A DNA stretch of 64,000 nt from Bradyrhizobium sp. PSBB068 (GCA_016839165.1 CP069300.1:6582001-6646000), one strand, 5' to 3'. Shown: positions 17,607 to 26,288, counted from the stretch's first letter. The notes: a model not told the origin generated them from the letters alone. A program made the numbers and translations.

Positions 17607-18170
17607 TCACGAACGGGGACGAGGACCGCCGAGACGACGGATCAACGTATAGTCGAGGCAATCGGCACAATGGCTCAGGGCCAGCTTCAAATCGCTTTCC
17701 ACCGTTCGCACGCTGACGCCGAGGCGAGTTGCCACATCGTGCGGCGTCCGTCCCTCGATCGCTATGCTATGGAGTACGTCGCGCGGCCGCGCCGGCAATT
17801 CGGCCAACGCCCGCTTGAAAGCATCGATATCTGATCGCGCCTCGACGATTCTCGCCGGGCTCGGTCCGTCGTCGCTGACGTCGAGCAATGAATCGATCTC
17901 GGCGGCGCTGACGCGGAGCTTCTGCGCTTTCTGGCGATCCCTGGCGATGTTGATCGCAATACGGAATATGTAGTCGGCGGGGCTGCGGATCGGAACGGCG
18001 TCCGTGACTCGCTCCAGCCGCAGGAACGTCTCGTGCAGGGCTTCGTACGCGAAGTCCGACGATCCCAGACGGCGGGTCAATTTCTTGACCAGACCGTCGT
18101 AGTTGTCTGCAAGCTGGCCCCGCAGCCGCACTCGATTGATTTCAGCCACGTTCCGCGGCCCCCCAGACAC
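17607..18170 (-). CDS. FecI-type ECF RNA polymerase sigma factor
   Basis: 187 residues with sigma region 2 (YDGLVKKLTRRLGSSDFAYEALHETFLRL ... SPADYIFRIAINIARDRQKAQ) and region 4 (LPARPRDVLHSIAIEGRTPHDVATRLGVSVRTVESDLKLAL). No region 3, as expected for ECF sigma factors. The start is a GTG with a weak ribosome site. It lies between the TonB/STN genes and fecR, so it probably drives transcription of the whole leftward block, with FecR sensing the state of the envelope. Confidence 0.9.
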   Translation of the reverse strand: MSGGPRNVAEINRVRLRGQLADNYDGLVKKLTRRLGSSDFAYEALHETFLRLERVTDAVPIRSPADYIFRIAINIARDRQKAQKLRVSAAEIDSLLDVSDDGPSPARIVEARSDIDAFKRALAELPARPRDVLHSIAIEGRTPHDVATRLGVSVRTVESDLKLALSHCADCLDYTLIRRLGGPRPRS

Positions 18171-18336
18171 CAGCCCGATATCCAGATTGCATTGTTCTTA
18201 AAACTGCCAATCTCGTAACGGCCGGGCACAACACATTTATGACGGCAACAAGTCGACACCGAACGACACGCAAGGCTGATGCGCCGCGGTCACATCCAAG
18301 CGATGAACGGGGAAGCCAGATTGGCCCCGCCCTCGA

Positions 18337-19050
18337 TCAGGACAGGTCGAACTCCAGCCAGATTTCGACCTTGAGGTCGTCGGGCAATCCCCATGGAATC
18401 GATGGCAGCGGCTGAGCCCGTCGAATAGCGTCCACCGCGGCCTTGTCGAGCGCGGCCTGCCCTGAACTGGTCTTGACCCAGACTTCCAGCACGGTGCCGT
18501 CCCGCTGCATGGAGAATAACGTCTCGACCGCACCGTGCAGTCCTTTCGGCGGCACCGCGTAGCGTGCCACGTGACGAAACAGTTTCTGCTGAAACTTGAT
18601 GGCGACGCTGTTGGGCGGCGTATCGGCAGGCGACGGCATCGGACGCAGGCTCGGCGCCGTCGGCACTGCCGGCAGCGGCTCCAGCGCCGTTGGCGATGTC
18701 GTGTTGTCGAGGGGCGGCTCCGAGATGTCCTGGGACGCCTCGGTCCGGCTGGCGAGGGGCGCGATCTGCGGTTGCGAGACGGGTGCAACCAGGATGGGCG
18801 CGGGCGAGGGGCTCGGCAGTAACCGAACCTGTACGATCGAGGTCTCCTGCGGGCTTGCCGATCCGGCCGGCGGCCGCAGTCGGAACCAGTAGATTCCCCC
18901 GACGAACAACATGGTCGCGACGGTCGGCACCAGAAGCAAGCGGAGGACCTCGCCCGAGGTCCACGCGCTCGGATCCTCGGGATGGAACAGCAGCGTCATC
19001 GGCCTCATGCCGCGCGCGTCGCCGGGTCCGCTGGTGTTGTTGGCGCTCAT
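18337..19050 (-). CDS. second TonB-family energy transducer
   Basis: 237 residues: a membrane helix near 35-55 (VLRLLLVPTVATMLFVGGIYWF), a Pro/Ser-rich periplasmic arm (about 60-145) and a TonB_C-type domain (FQQKLFRHVARYAVPPKGLHGAVETLFSMQ..., ALDKAAVDAIRRAQPLP). It is distinct from the TonB at 10369. Its start overlaps the stop of the STN-TonB_C gene (ATGA). The arm is short, with less charge alternation than in classical TonB. Confidence 0.85.
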   Translation of the reverse strand: MSANNTSGPGDARGMRPMTLLFHPEDPSAWTSGEVLRLLLVPTVATMLFVGGIYWFRLRPPAGSASPQETSIVQVRLLPSPSPAPILVAPVSQPQIAPLASRTEASQDISEPPLDNTTSPTALEPLPAVPTAPSLRPMPSPADTPPNSVAIKFQQKLFRHVARYAVPPKGLHGAVETLFSMQRDGTVLEVWVKTSSGQAALDKAAVDAIRRAQPLPSIPWGLPDDLKVEIWLEFDLS

Positions 19051-19817
19051 TGGAACGATTTCACCCGGATCGCGATCCGCACCGGCTGCGACGCAGTCGC
19101 GGGCGTCATTCGGCTTACGGTCAGTCCCTGCAGTGCCGCGGTCACGGCTGCATCGCGCTTCTGATCGCCGGTCGAGCGCAACAGCTGGGTTCGCTGGATC
19201 GTCCGCGAGGGATCGATCCACAGATCGACCACGAGCTGGTAGCTGCCGCCACGAGGCCCGATATTCTTCTGCAGCGCCTTTTGAATGTCGAACTGCAGGC
19301 TTTCGCTGTAGTCACGCAGCGCACCGGTGTCGTTGCCGTCACTGTTCGCCCGCACCCGCAACGTGCCCAGTGACAGATCGGCGGTCGGAAGCGGGCTCGT
19401 CGGGGGACGGTCGGGGCGCGCGCTGCGCGAAGCGAGCGTGATGGCATCCGGACGAACGTACTGGACCTTCAGGTCGGACCCCTTCAGAAGCAGATTCAAT
19501 GCGTCCTCAGGTGTCAGGGTTCCCTCGACCGACGTCGACGTGCGGCCGGTTGCGGAATTGCTTTCATAGAGCACCTGAACGCCGGTTCGCTCGCCATAGG
19601 CCTGCAGCGCGCTCGCAAGTTGCTGCGCGGGAATGCTGAACTCGATGGGCACGGCGGCGGTAACGGCCTGATGCTGCTCCGCGGTGACGGCGCAGATGCT
19701 GCCGATCAGCAGGACGGCACAAATCCCGAACGGAAGCCGCGACCTTGTCGAGGCCGCCGGAGCGTCGCGGCTGACCGCAGCGCCCGCACGTGCACCATAT
19801 GATCCAACTGCCGTCAT
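19047..19817 (-). CDS. secreted STN-domain protein with a TonB_C-like C-terminus
   Basis: 256 residues. A hydrophobic signal/anchor (28-45) precedes an STN (secretin and TonB short N-terminal) domain at about 57-130 (IEFSIPAQQLASALQAYGERTGVQVLYES ... LTPEDALNLLLKGSDLKVQYV). After a short linker, residues 150-256 look like a TonB C-terminal domain (LVVDLWIDPSRTIQRTQLLRSTG, RDAAVTAALQGLTVSRM). STN domains normally pass signals to FecR, and TonB_C normally contacts receptors; here both are on one periplasmic protein next to sigma/FecR genes. The ATG at 19817 gives the normal signal peptide; the longer frame to 20252 is rejected. Confidence 0.85.
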   Translation of the reverse strand: MTAVGSYGARAGAAVSRDAPAASTRSRLPFGICAVLLIGSICAVTAEQHQAVTAAVPIEFSIPAQQLASALQAYGERTGVQVLYESNSATGRTSTSVEGTLTPEDALNLLLKGSDLKVQYVRPDAITLASRSARPDRPPTSPLPTADLSLGTLRVRANSDGNDTGALRDYSESLQFDIQKALQKNIGPRGGSYQLVVDLWIDPSRTIQRTQLLRSTGDQKRDAAVTAALQGLTVSRMTPATASQPVRIAIRVKSFQ

Positions 19818-20191
19818 AACCTTGCTTCGGCCCAAAGTGACCGCGGGTGAAATTCGGCCAGCATGTCTGTGCGGGTTAGCCTTTCGGCCAGCGAACCTGC
19901 GTTCTTTATATCTGGAATGTGACGGCCGTCTAACCGGCAATTCGATCGGCTGGGTGCCTGGGATTTGTGCTGACCTTTCAGCGCGAAAGGTTCCCGGGCA
20001 TCGCCAGAGCGGCGCCGAGCGTCGGCAGGCGGCACAGCGCGCCAGAAAACGAGCGAGCGCTCTCTCAGAAAATTTGCTCGGCCCCCTTTTCCGAACGCCG
20101 GTTCGTGGGTTAGGAATTAGGCAAGGGCGTAAAGCCCAGCCTGGACCGGCAACAAAATGAAACCGTCCGGGAATAGAGCCAGGGAGGCAAT
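19818..20191. other. divergent intergenic region between the STN/TonB block and the TetR gene
   Basis: 374 bases without a supported gene. It must hold the promoter of the leftward STN-tonB-sigma unit and of the rightward tetR-ABC unit. A short inverted repeat, CGAAC-GCCG-GTTCG at 20092-20105, is a possible TetR operator about 90 bases before the tetR start. Confidence 0.45.
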
Positions 20192-20941
20192 TTGGGTCTC
20201 GCGCGCCAGCGGCCGGGGACGAATGCGTTCGCGATGGACGTGCTTTGCGCACGCATCCTCGAACGGCATCGGGATTCCGTGCGAGTCCAGAAACCGCATC
20301 TCGCCGTCCCCAACCTCACGCGCATCATCGGCGCCACGCTGACGCTGTCCAACAAGCACGGTTTTCACGCCACCACGCTGCGCCAGCTTGCGGAGGCCTC
20401 CGGCCTCAGCATGGGCGGCCTCTATACCTATTTCGACAGCAAGCCGACGCTGCTGTCGATGATCCTCGGCGAGGTCGCCGAGACGGCGGCGGAGGTCCTC
20501 AACCAACCGCCCGCCGACGTCAAGCAGGATGCCCGCAAGCACCTGCACTGGATCATCGCCACCCATGTCCGCATGAGCGAGGCGATGCAGCCCTGGTTCG
20601 TGTTCTGCTTCATGGAAGCGAAGTCGTTTCCACCTGCGGAACGCCAGCGTGCCATCGAGATGGAGGTGATGACCGAGAAGATCATCGCCGGCGTCCTCAG
20701 GCAGGGCGTCGCCAGCGGCGTGTTCGCGATCGATCAGATCACGCTGACGGCCTCGCTGATCAAGCCGCTGCTGCAGGATTGGTACGTCAAACGCGCGAAA
20801 TACCGCCGGCGCGGCACGTCGATCGAGGCCTACATCAACGCGGTCTGCGCGCTTGTCGACACTGCGGTCGCCGGCAGGACGCGGCCCGGCCGCGTCGCGA
20901 GCGGCTCCCGTACCAGAACCAGGCAGACGGCGCACCCATAG
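20192..20941 (+). CDS. TetR/AcrR-family transcriptional regulator
   Basis: 249 residues. The TetR helix-turn-helix is at about 50-85 (GATLTLSNKHGFHATTLRQLAEASGLSMGGLYTYFDSKPTLLSMIL), followed by an all-helical ligand domain. The start is a TTG at 20192 with a strong GGGAGG seven bases upstream; no better ATG is in frame before the HTH. The gene directly precedes the ABC importer in the same direction (about 20 bases), so it probably represses it in response to the imported compound. Confidence 0.87.
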   Translation: MGLARQRPGTNAFAMDVLCARILERHRDSVRVQKPHLAVPNLTRIIGATLTLSNKHGFHATTLRQLAEASGLSMGGLYTYFDSKPTLLSMILGEVAETAAEVLNQPPADVKQDARKHLHWIIATHVRMSEAMQPWFVFCFMEAKSFPPAERQRAIEMEVMTEKIIAGVLRQGVASGVFAIDQITLTASLIKPLLQDWYVKRAKYRRRGTSIEAYINAVCALVDTAVAGRTRPGRVASGSRTRTRQTAHP

Positions 20942-20960
20942 ACGCAAGAAGGACGAGACC

Positions 20961-21932
20961 ATGAAGCGGCTGCGATTCAATCAACAGGAGATCGTCTTCG
21001 CCGTATTCGCCGTGCTGTTCCTGGCGTTCTCGGTTTTCCTGCGCGGCTTCCTCACGCCGGAGAACATGCTGACGCTGCTGCAGAACGTTGCGGTGCTCGG
21101 CATCCTTGGCCTTGCCATGGCGATCGTCGTGATCGGACGCGGCATCGACATCTCCCTGATCGCAGCCCTCGCGGTGCCTCCGGGGCTGGTGCTGCAGATG
21201 GTGCAGAACGGCCACTCGCTGCCGGCCTCGCTGCTGACGGCCGTGCTGCTCACGATCGCGTTCGGCCTGGTCAATGGCTGGCTGATCGCCTACGCCGAGG
21301 TCCCTTCGCTGTTTGCGACCTTGGCGACCGGCCTGCTGCTCGCCGGCCTCGGCCAGGCCGCGCTGTTTCAGCTCGACGTCGTGCAGTGGAGCGACGGCAT
21401 GAAGGGCTTCGAGCGGCTCGGACAGGGCACCATAGCAGGCATCCCGACCTCGATCGTGATGTTCGCGATCGCCTGCGTGGTGGTCGCCTTCCTGCTGCGC
21501 CAGACGCGCTGGGGCGCCTACATCTACGCGATCGGCGACAATCCCTATGCGGCTCGCGTCACCGGCATCCCCTCGCGGCCGATCATCGTGCTGCAATATG
21601 TCGTCGCGGCACTGATCGGCTGCTTTGCGGGCCTCGTGATGGCGGCGTCGGTCAACTCGATGCCGACCCGCGTCTTCAATTCGACCCTGATCTACGACGT
21701 CATCCTCGTCGTCGTGCTCGGCGGCATCGGCCTGTCGGGCGGCCGCGGCGGCGTGCTCAACGTCGTCATCGGCACGCTGCTGATCGGCACCATGCTGAAC
21801 GGCATGACCATCATGGACATTTCCTACGCCGGACAAAACCTCGTCAAGGGCGTCGTCCTGCTGCTCGCCGTCATCACGGATTCATTCCTGAACCCGCGCA
21901 ACGAAGAAACGGCACAGCAGGGCGACATCTGA
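20961..21932 (+). CDS. ribose-type ABC transporter permease (first)
   Basis: 323 residues, hydrophobic throughout, BPD_transp_2 family (RbsC/XylH-like), with about 8-10 membrane helices. Family features include AIVVIGRGIDISL near 60-75, YIYAIGDNPYAARVTGIP in the cytoplasmic loop, and LGGIGLSGGRGGVLNVVIGTLLIG. The ATG at 20961 has AAGGA eight bases upstream. It pairs with the fused permease at 23071 to form the channel, powered by the ATPase at 26285. Substrate unknown, probably a sugar or polyol. Confidence 0.9.
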   Translation: MKRLRFNQQEIVFAVFAVLFLAFSVFLRGFLTPENMLTLLQNVAVLGILGLAMAIVVIGRGIDISLIAALAVPPGLVLQMVQNGHSLPASLLTAVLLTIAFGLVNGWLIAYAEVPSLFATLATGLLLAGLGQAALFQLDVVQWSDGMKGFERLGQGTIAGIPTSIVMFAIACVVVAFLLRQTRWGAYIYAIGDNPYAARVTGIPSRPIIVLQYVVAALIGCFAGLVMAASVNSMPTRVFNSTLIYDVILVVVLGGIGLSGGRGGVLNVVIGTLLIGTMLNGMTIMDISYAGQNLVKGVVLLLAVITDSFLNPRNEETAQQGDI

Positions 21933-21973
21933 ACCAAGTCGAAGAACGATCAATCACGACCAAGGAGGAAGCA

Positions 21974-22993
21974 ATGAAATACGCTGTCAGGAATGCAAAG
22001 GTGATCGCCGCAGCGCTCGGGCTCGCGGCCATCGCCGCCGCCCCGGCTCTGGCCCAGCAGGGCCTGGACGAGCCGTTCCAGAAGCCGTTCAAGGAGTCGC
22101 TCGCCGGCAAGACGGTGGCTTATGTTCCGGTCGCCATGAACTTCGACCTCACCGAAGGCTGGTACGCCGGCATGAAGAAGGAGCTCGAGCCTTACGGCGT
22201 GAAGTTCGAGATCCGCGACCCCAACTGGAACACCAACGCCGGCGCGCAGGCGGTGACCTCGCTGATCTCCGAGAAGCCGGCCGTGATGGTGATCCACAAT
22301 CCGGACGTGCAGACCTACGCCAAGCTGCTGCAACGCGCCGAGAACGAAGGCATCTACGTGATCCAGATCAACATGGGATCGGCCTATCGCTCATCGGCCT
22401 TCGTCGGCGCCAACTGGATCGAGATCGGCGAGAAGGACACCGAAGCCGTGGTCAAGGCCTGCCAGGGCAAGTCGAACAAAATCGCCGTCGTGCAGGGCGC
22501 GCTCTCGGCAGCTGCCAGCGCCTACACGCTCAAGGGCGTCGAGAACGTGCTCGCCAGGCATCCGGAGATCAAGGTGGTCTCGAGCCAGGCGGCCGACTGG
22601 GATGCGGCGAAAGCCAAGGCGATCACCCAGACGGTGCTGAAGCAGAATCCCGATCTCTGCGGCATCGTCGGCTTCTGGGACGGCATGGACATCGGCACCG
22701 CGGCCGCGGTGAAGGAAGCCGGCCTGACCGGCAAGGTGTTCGTCGCGACCTCCGGCGGCGGCGAGCGCAAGGGTGCCTGCGAGCTCGTCAAGTCGGGCGC
22801 CTTCGACCTCAACCTGAGCTACGACGTGCCGACCCAGGCCGCGCAGATGGCAGGCACCATCAAGTGGCTGCTGTCGTCGGGCGCCAAGGCCGGCTCGATC
22901 AAGGGCTCGGAATACACCACGCTGATTCCGATCACTAAGGAGAACGCAGACAGCCAGACCGCGTGCTGGAATCTCAGTGACCTGAAGAAATAG
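21974..22993 (+). CDS. sugar-type ABC transporter periplasmic substrate-binding protein
   Basis: 339 residues starting with a Sec signal peptide (VIAAALGLAAIAAAPALAQ), then a Peripla_BP_4/RbsB-like two-lobe domain (TVAYVPVAMNFDLTEGWYAGMKKELEPYG, ADWDAAKAKAITQTVLKQNPDLCGIVGFWDGMDIGTA). The ATG at 21974 follows AAGGAGG. It captures the ligand for the flanking permeases. The gene is followed by a strong hairpin at 23011-23041, which probably keeps its mRNA level high relative to the downstream genes. Confidence 0.92.
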   Translation: MKYAVRNAKVIAAALGLAAIAAAPALAQQGLDEPFQKPFKESLAGKTVAYVPVAMNFDLTEGWYAGMKKELEPYGVKFEIRDPNWNTNAGAQAVTSLISEKPAVMVIHNPDVQTYAKLLQRAENEGIYVIQINMGSAYRSSAFVGANWIEIGEKDTEAVVKACQGKSNKIAVVQGALSAAASAYTLKGVENVLARHPEIKVVSSQAADWDAAKAKAITQTVLKQNPDLCGIVGFWDGMDIGTAAAVKEAGLTGKVFVATSGGGERKGACELVKSGAFDLNLSYDVPTQAAQMAGTIKWLLSSGAKAGSIKGSEYTTLIPITKENADSQTACWNLSDLKK

Positions 22994-23010
22994 CCCGGCC
23001 ACGTCCGCTT

Positions 23011-23041
23011 GACGTCCCGGGTGTACCCCGCCCGGGGCGTC
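23011..23041 (+). promoter_or_regulatory. intercistronic hairpin after the binding-protein gene
   Basis: GACGTCCCGGG (23011-23021), a 9-base loop, then CCCGGGGCGTC (23031-23041): an 11-bp stem with one G-U pair. No U-tract follows, so it is more likely an mRNA-stabilising or attenuating hairpin than a full terminator. This is typical after periplasmic binding-protein genes. Confidence 0.6.
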
Positions 23042-23070
23042 GATCTCCCAAAATCGAACGCCTTGCTGGA

Positions 23071-25194
23071 ATGCCGATGCGCGACACCTTGACGAGCCTG
23101 CGTTACCGCTACTGGCCGGATCATCTCCTCGGCGAGATCCTGTCCAAGCGTTGGACCGAGACCGCAATTCCGGTGATCCTGCTCTTGATCGTCGGCTTCG
23201 CGCTGAGCCGCTCGATCGACCATTTCCTGTCGCCGTCGAGCCTTGCCGACACCGCGCGGCAGGCCGGCGAGATCGGCTTCATCGGGCTCGGCATGGCGCT
23301 CGTCGTCATCGTCGGCGGCATCGATCTGTCGGTCGGCTCGATCTTCGCGCTGACGGATTTCTGCGCGCTCTATCTGCTCGACGTGCTGAACTGGCCGGTG
23401 CCAGCGGTGGTGGTCGCCACTCTCGCCTGCGGCGCACTGCTCGGCGCCGTCAACGGCGTCCTGATCGGCTACTTGCGGCTCCGCGCCTTCATCACCACGC
23501 TGATCACCCTGATCATCTACCGTTCGGCTTTCGATCTCCTGATCCAGCGCTACTCCAATTCGATCGCCGCCGCCTTTCCCGACATCCCGTCCTGGAATTT
23601 CATCGGCGGCGGCGACGTGTTCGGCATTCCGAGCGTCGCGCTCGTCTACATCGCGATCGCGATCTTCGGCCACATCTTCATGACCCGGCTGCGCCCGGGC
23701 TGGCACATCACCGCGATCGGCGGCTCGCGCCGCTCGGCCTATAATTCCGGCATTCCGGTTCGCCGCACCATCGCGCTGTGCTATGTCGCAAGCGGCGTGC
23801 TGACCAGCATCGCCGCGCTGTTCTTCGCCGCACGCCTCGGCACCGTCGGCGGCGACATCGGCGTCGGCCTCGAGGTGATCGTGCTGACCGCGACCGTGCT
23901 CGGCGGCATCACGCTCGGCGGCGGCAAGGGCTCGGTCGCCAAGTCGCTGGTCGGCGTGCTGATCGTGCTGCTGATCACCAACGGCCTCACCACGCTCAAT
24001 GCACGCGGCGGCATCAACCGCATGGCGCTCGCGGGCATCCTGCTGATCGCCGCGATGGTCGATATCCGCTGGCAGAAGAACCGCACCCGCATCATCAGCA
24101 AGGTCTATGTCGCGCCGACCTATCACGCGTTGCCGCCACCGCCTCCGACCGAGATCGGCCAGGGCGGTCCGTTCGAACAGAACGACAAGCTGCGCGACGT
24201 CGAACTGATCGGGCTCGGACGCATCGAAGCGCCGGAGGACGTGATCCTCGATCGCAACGACAACCTCTACGCCGGCTCGCGCCATGGCGACATCATGCGC
24301 TTCCTCGCGCCCGACTATCAGCGGATGGAGGTGTTCGCCCATATCGGCGGGCAGCCGCTCGGCATGGCGTTCGACCGGCAGGACAATCTCTATGTCTGCA
24401 TCGGCGGCATGGGCCTCTACCTCATCAAACCCGACGGCACCGTCGAGAAGGCGACCGACGAGACCAACCGCAGCATGCATTCGGTCAATGACGACAGCCG
24501 CCTGCGACTGGCCGACGATCTCGACATCACCGATGACGGCCTGATCTTCTTCTCGGAAGCCACCGTCCGCTACGAGATGGACGAATGGCCGATCGACGGT
24601 CTCGAAGCGCGCGGCAACGGCCGCATCATCTGCTACGACACCAAGACCGGCGCCACGCATACGGCGCTGCGCGGCCTGAAATTTCCCAACGGCATCTGCG
24701 TCGCCAGCGACGGCCAGTCGATCCTGTTCGCCGAGACCTTCGGCTGCTCGATCAAGCGGCTGTGGTTCGCGGGGCCGAAGAAGGGCCAGGTCGAGGTGGT
24801 GATGGACAACCTGCCGGGCTATCCCGACAACATCAATCTCGCCTCCGACGGCAATTACTGGCTGGCGCTGGTCGGCATGCGCAGCCCCTCGCTCGACCTC
24901 GCCTGGAAGATGCCGGGCTTCCGCCGCCGCATGGCCAAGCGCGTGCCGGTCGACGAATGGCTGTTCCCGAACATCAACACCGGCTGCGTCGTCAAGTTCA
25001 ACGAACAGGGCAAGATCCTCGAATCGTTCTGGGACCTGCGCGGCGAGAACCATCCGATGATCACCTCGATGCGCGAGCATCGCGGCTATCTCTATCTCGG
25101 CGGCATCATGAACAACCGGATCGGCCGCTACAAGCTTGATAACGCCGATCCGAACTTCGTGCAGTATGACAAGCGCTGGGGGAAGCTGTCGTGA
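23071..25194 (+). CDS. ABC permease fused to an SMP-30/strictosidine-synthase-like beta-propeller
   Basis: 707 residues. About 1-345 are a ribose-type permease (FIGLGMALVVIVGGIDLSVGSIFAL, HITAIGGSRRSAYNSGIPVRR, LGGITLGGGKGSVAKSLVGVL). A proline-rich linker at about 352-362 leads into a six-bladed propeller (IEAPEDVILDRNDNLYAGSRHGDIMR, GLKFPNGICVASDGQSILFAET, NLPGYPDNINLASDGNYWLAL). RbsC-type permeases end in the cytoplasm, so the propeller is predicted to be cytoplasmic. It may be a lactonase/esterase acting on incoming substrate. The start could be the ATG at 23071 or 23077; the ribosome site is weak. Confidence 0.88.
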   Translation: MPMRDTLTSLRYRYWPDHLLGEILSKRWTETAIPVILLLIVGFALSRSIDHFLSPSSLADTARQAGEIGFIGLGMALVVIVGGIDLSVGSIFALTDFCALYLLDVLNWPVPAVVVATLACGALLGAVNGVLIGYLRLRAFITTLITLIIYRSAFDLLIQRYSNSIAAAFPDIPSWNFIGGGDVFGIPSVALVYIAIAIFGHIFMTRLRPGWHITAIGGSRRSAYNSGIPVRRTIALCYVASGVLTSIAALFFAARLGTVGGDIGVGLEVIVLTATVLGGITLGGGKGSVAKSLVGVLIVLLITNGLTTLNARGGINRMALAGILLIAAMVDIRWQKNRTRIISKVYVAPTYHALPPPPPTEIGQGGPFEQNDKLRDVELIGLGRIEAPEDVILDRNDNLYAGSRHGDIMRFLAPDYQRMEVFAHIGGQPLGMAFDRQDNLYVCIGGMGLYLIKPDGTVEKATDETNRSMHSVNDDSRLRLADDLDITDDGLIFFSEATVRYEMDEWPIDGLEARGNGRIICYDTKTGATHTALRGLKFPNGICVASDGQSILFAETFGCSIKRLWFAGPKKGQVEVVMDNLPGYPDNINLASDGNYWLALVGMRSPSLDLAWKMPGFRRRMAKRVPVDEWLFPNINTGCVVKFNEQGKILESFWDLRGENHPMITSMREHRGYLYLGGIMNNRIGRYKLDNADPNFVQYDKRWGKLS

Positions 25195-26288
25195 TCGCGG
25201 CCGTCAGGGAATTCGCCAACCGCTTTCTCGGCCGTGGCGAGGCCACCATCACCGTGCCGTCGTTCGACGGCGCGCTGAAGCCCAACCAGAAACTAGAGGC
25301 GGCAACCACACTGCTGGAATGCGAGGCGCCCGAGGACCTCGCAACCGATGGCCGCAACCTCTACGTCGCCGACGGCCGGCGCCTGCTGCGACTCGACGGC
25401 GGCACAGCTGTCGAGCTGCGCAGCTTCGAGCAGCCGATCTCGGCGCTCTGCGCACTCGCCGATGGCGGCCTCGCGGTCGCGCTCGGCGGCCGCGAGGTGC
25501 GCCTCTATGCCAATCCCTCGTCTGGCGAGCCGACCGTGACGTTCAGCGACGCCGCCTTCAATGCCGTCAATGCGCTGGCGCCGGCGGACGACGGCACGCT
25601 GATCGCGACCGACGGCTCGACAACGTGCGGCGTCGACGATTGGGCACGCGACCTGATGGAGCTCAACCGGAGCGGCCGCGTATTCCGGCTCGATCCCAGG
25701 ACCAGAACGGTGAAGCCACTGGCTTCAAAGCTCGGCTACGCCTTCGGTGCCTGCGCGCGCGGCGACGGCGTTCTGGTCAGCGAGAGCTGGCGGCATCGTC
25801 TGGTCCTCATCGGAGACGGAAAAGCACCGCAGATCGTGCTCGGCCGCCTGCCGGTCTATCCGTCGCGACTATCGAAGGCCGCCGGCGGCGGCTATTGGCT
25901 CACCGCGTTCACCGCACGCACCCAGCTGATCGAATTCGTGCTGCGTGAGCCGGCCTATCGGCGCCGCATGATGGCCGAGATCGACCCGGCCTATTGGGTG
26001 GCGCCGCGGCTGCGCTCGGGCTTCTCGTTCAAGGAGCCGATGCAGGGTGCGCACATCAAGACGATGGGCGTCATCAAGCCGTGGGCGCCGCCGCGCTCCT
26101 ACGGCCTCGTGATCCGGCTCGGCGAAGACGGCAAGCCGCTCTACTCGCTGCATAGCCGGGTCGACGGCATCAATCACGGCGTCGTCGCGGCGCTCGAGCT
26201 CGGCAGCGACCTGGTGCTGATCGCCAAAGGACCGGGCCGCGTCCTGAAACTGCCCCTCGCCGGGCTCGCCGAGGAGACAGGCTCATGA
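25191..26288 (+). CDS. free-standing SMP-30/strictosidine-synthase-like propeller protein
   Basis: 365 residues, GTG start overlapping the preceding stop (GTGA), stop overlapping the ATPase start (ATGA). Propeller blades recur as APEDLATDGRNLYVADGRRLLRL, LVSESWRHRLVLI and LPVYPSRLSKAAGGGYWLTAF. It parallels the propeller domain of the fused permease, including the VPVDEWLFPNI/IDPAYWVAPRL-like region, and looks like a divergent duplicate. No signal peptide, so cytoplasmic. Likely a hydrolase/lactonase for the imported compound; activity not provable from sequence. Confidence 0.83.
   Translation: MIAAVREFANRFLGRGEATITVPSFDGALKPNQKLEAATTLLECEAPEDLATDGRNLYVADGRRLLRLDGGTAVELRSFEQPISALCALADGGLAVALGGREVRLYANPSSGEPTVTFSDAAFNAVNALAPADDGTLIATDGSTTCGVDDWARDLMELNRSGRVFRLDPRTRTVKPLASKLGYAFGACARGDGVLVSESWRHRLVLIGDGKAPQIVLGRLPVYPSRLSKAAGGGYWLTAFTARTQLIEFVLREPAYRRRMMAEIDPAYWVAPRLRSGFSFKEPMQGAHIKTMGVIKPWAPPRSYGLVIRLGEDGKPLYSLHSRVDGINHGVVAALELGSDLVLIAKGPGRVLKLPLAGLAEETGS

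Noticed and set aside
22819..25080. 753-codon minus-strand open frame opposite the ABC fusion gene
   Set aside because: It is antisense to a clear permease-propeller protein, low in hydrophobic order and rich in Asp/His/Arg, as expected for a high-GC shadow frame.
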